In this document: positions 63,168 to 64,000 of the stretch, one piece after another
Layout of the letters: each line of letters starts with the position of its first letter
Numbering within the stretch: the first letter of the stretch is position 1
Assembly (NCBI RefSeq): GCF_007744255.1
Contig: NZ_CP036267.1
Span: 248,001 to 312,000, forward strand
Source: Thalassoglobus polymorphus
GTDB lineage: Bacteria; Planctomycetota; Planctomycetia; Planctomycetales; Planctomycetaceae
Direction of reading: 5' to 3'
Length of the DNA: 64,000 bases
Translations under genes and position numbers: made by a program
The notes under the pieces: generated by a model
Told to the model about the DNA's origin: nothing
Database searches by the model: none
What the model saw: the letters and a program-made list of their open reading frames with translations, nothing else

Positions 63168-64000
63168 TTACCCTTGTCCAGTCTGTCCTTGCCAGCGTAG
63201 CCAGTGGTCCGCGAGGACGATGGCGATCATCGCTTCTGCCATTGGGATAAACCTTGGAAGCAAACAGGGATCATGACGTCCTTTGGTTTGGATTGTTGCA
63301 TCCTCACCGGTTTGTGTGACGGTTTCTTGTTCGATGGGCAAGCTGCTGGTCGGCTTCACAGCGGCCCGCAAGACAATGGGCATGCCTGTGGTGATGCCCC
63401 CTAACATTCCGCCGTGGCGATTTGATTTGGTGACGATTTTTCGTTCACCATCTTCATTGGCACCGTTCTGCTTCTCGGAAGTAAACAGGTCGTTGTGTTC
63501 ACTCCCTTTCATTGTGACGCATCCAAAACCGATGCCATATTCCACACCCAGCACAGCCGGGAGTGAAAAGAGAGCCTTGGCAAAGTCGGCTTTGATTTTA
63601 TCGAAAACTGGTTCTCCCAATCCCGGGGGGACATTTGTCGCCACAATTTCGGCAGCTCCGCCGATCGAATCGCCAGCTTTGCGGCATTCGTTGATTAACT
63701 CAATCATTCTGTCGGCAGCTTCAAAATCGGGACAGCGAACAATGTTCGCTTCACCGTTCGGGAGTTTTTCGACCTGTTCGAGAGTCACCTCGCCCGGATT
63801 TTCAATCTCAGCTTTGATCTGCCCGACCTGTGTGACATAGCCAACGACAAGTCCACCAAATGCCTCAGCGATGATTTTCTTGGCGACCACACCCGCTGCC
63901 ACGCGAGCAGTTGTCTCACGGGCACTGCTTCGTCCGCCACCGCGATAATCTCGGAAGCCGTACTTCGCATCGAAGCTGTAGTCGGCATGACCGGGGCGAT
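63168..64000 (-). CDS. aroC: Chorismate synthase (partial, N-terminal part beyond the window)
   Basis: The frame runs leftward from the window edge to a stop at 63168, about 277 residues. It shows RPGHADYSFDAKYGFRDYRG then GGRSSARETTARVAAGVVAK, the FMN-binding signature, later GIGFGCVTMKGSEHNDLFTS, and TKSNRHGGMLGGITTGMPI. The enzyme removes phosphate from EPSP to make chorismate, the branch point of aromatic synthesis. The first 90 or so residues lie to the right of the window. It is upstream of the GT-C-like gene by 79 bases. Confidence 0.94.
   Translation of the reverse strand, partial: RPGHADYSFDAKYGFRDYRGGGRSSARETTARVAAGVVAKKIIAEAFGGLVVGYVTQVGQIKAEIENPGEVTLEQVEKLPNGEANIVRCPDFEAADRMIELINECRKAGDSIGGAAEIVATNVPPGLGEPVFDKIKADFAKALFSLPAVLGVEYGIGFGCVTMKGSEHNDLFTSEKQNGANEDGERKIVTKSNRHGGMLGGITTGMPIVLRAAVKPTSSLPIEQETVTQTGEDATIQTKGRHDPCLLPRFIPMAEAMIAIVLADHWLRWQGQTGQG

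Overview
The window looks like a chromosome segment of a planctomycete (Planctomycetia), read from a bacterial microcompartment (BMC) locus of the Planctomycetes/Verrucomicrobia (PVM) type, a planctomycete-style ECF sigma factor, DUF1080, a MoxR/DUF58/transglutaminase operon, and many long secreted or membrane proteins without a clear family. This assignment rests on gene content and order only.

Region 1 (1-12.5 kb) is the right end of a siphovirus-like prophage. In order it has a gp10-like protein tail end, tail tube, tail assembly chaperone with a probable -1 frame extension, tape measure, three tail-tip or fibre proteins (one with at least four repeated domains) and a glycosyltransferase-like protein with a cysteine-rich N-terminus. 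A lysogeny end follows: a small ribbon-helix-helix gene coupled to a zinc-ribbon membrane protein, a candidate small RNA with its own promoter and terminator, a helix-turn-helix protein and a tyrosine integrase. The integrase ends about 90 bp from the 3' end of a tRNA with CAT anticodon, the likely attachment site. The left end of the prophage is outside the window.

Region 2 (12.9-21.6 kb, all minus strand) is the main find: a complete-looking PVM BMC operon. In transcription order it is DeoR regulator, PduL phosphotransacylase, two BMC-H hexamer proteins, a divergent acetate kinase, BMC-P pentamer protein, a small multi-pass membrane protein, CoA-acylating aldehyde dehydrogenase, BMC-P, an unknown protein with an encapsulation-peptide-like N-terminus, BMC-P and a fuculose/rhamnulose-phosphate-type aldolase with a C-terminal encapsulation peptide. 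The expected pathway is cleavage of fuculose-1-P or rhamnulose-1-P to DHAP and lactaldehyde, then lactaldehyde to an acyl-CoA, acyl-phosphate, and acid plus ATP inside or at the shell. Two matching sugar genes lie elsewhere in the window: a FucU/RbsD mutarotase (43.5 kb) and rhamnulokinase (49.4 kb).

Region 3 (21.9-64 kb) is mostly core genome: MoxR-DUF58-transglutaminase operon, Dus, a three-gene minus operon with an HExxH-thioredoxin fusion and an NlpC/P60-like protein, fatty acid desaturase, PurA, MetH, a FeoA-FeoA-FeoB iron operon behind a Fur-like box, FtsY, RdgB, a CcsA/HemX-like protein with HemA, a DUF1080 protein, an ECF sigma factor, a GT-C-like membrane protein and the start-proximal part of chorismate synthase running off the right edge.

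Scattered through the host part is a family of short intergenic repeats. One of them (about 82-85 bp, called element A here) has inverted ends and is present in one composite repeat but exactly missing from a sister copy, so it behaves like a small non-autonomous mobile element. Copies sit inside the BMC operon and at the stop codon of the rhamnulokinase gene. No rRNA, CRISPR array or full insertion sequence was seen.
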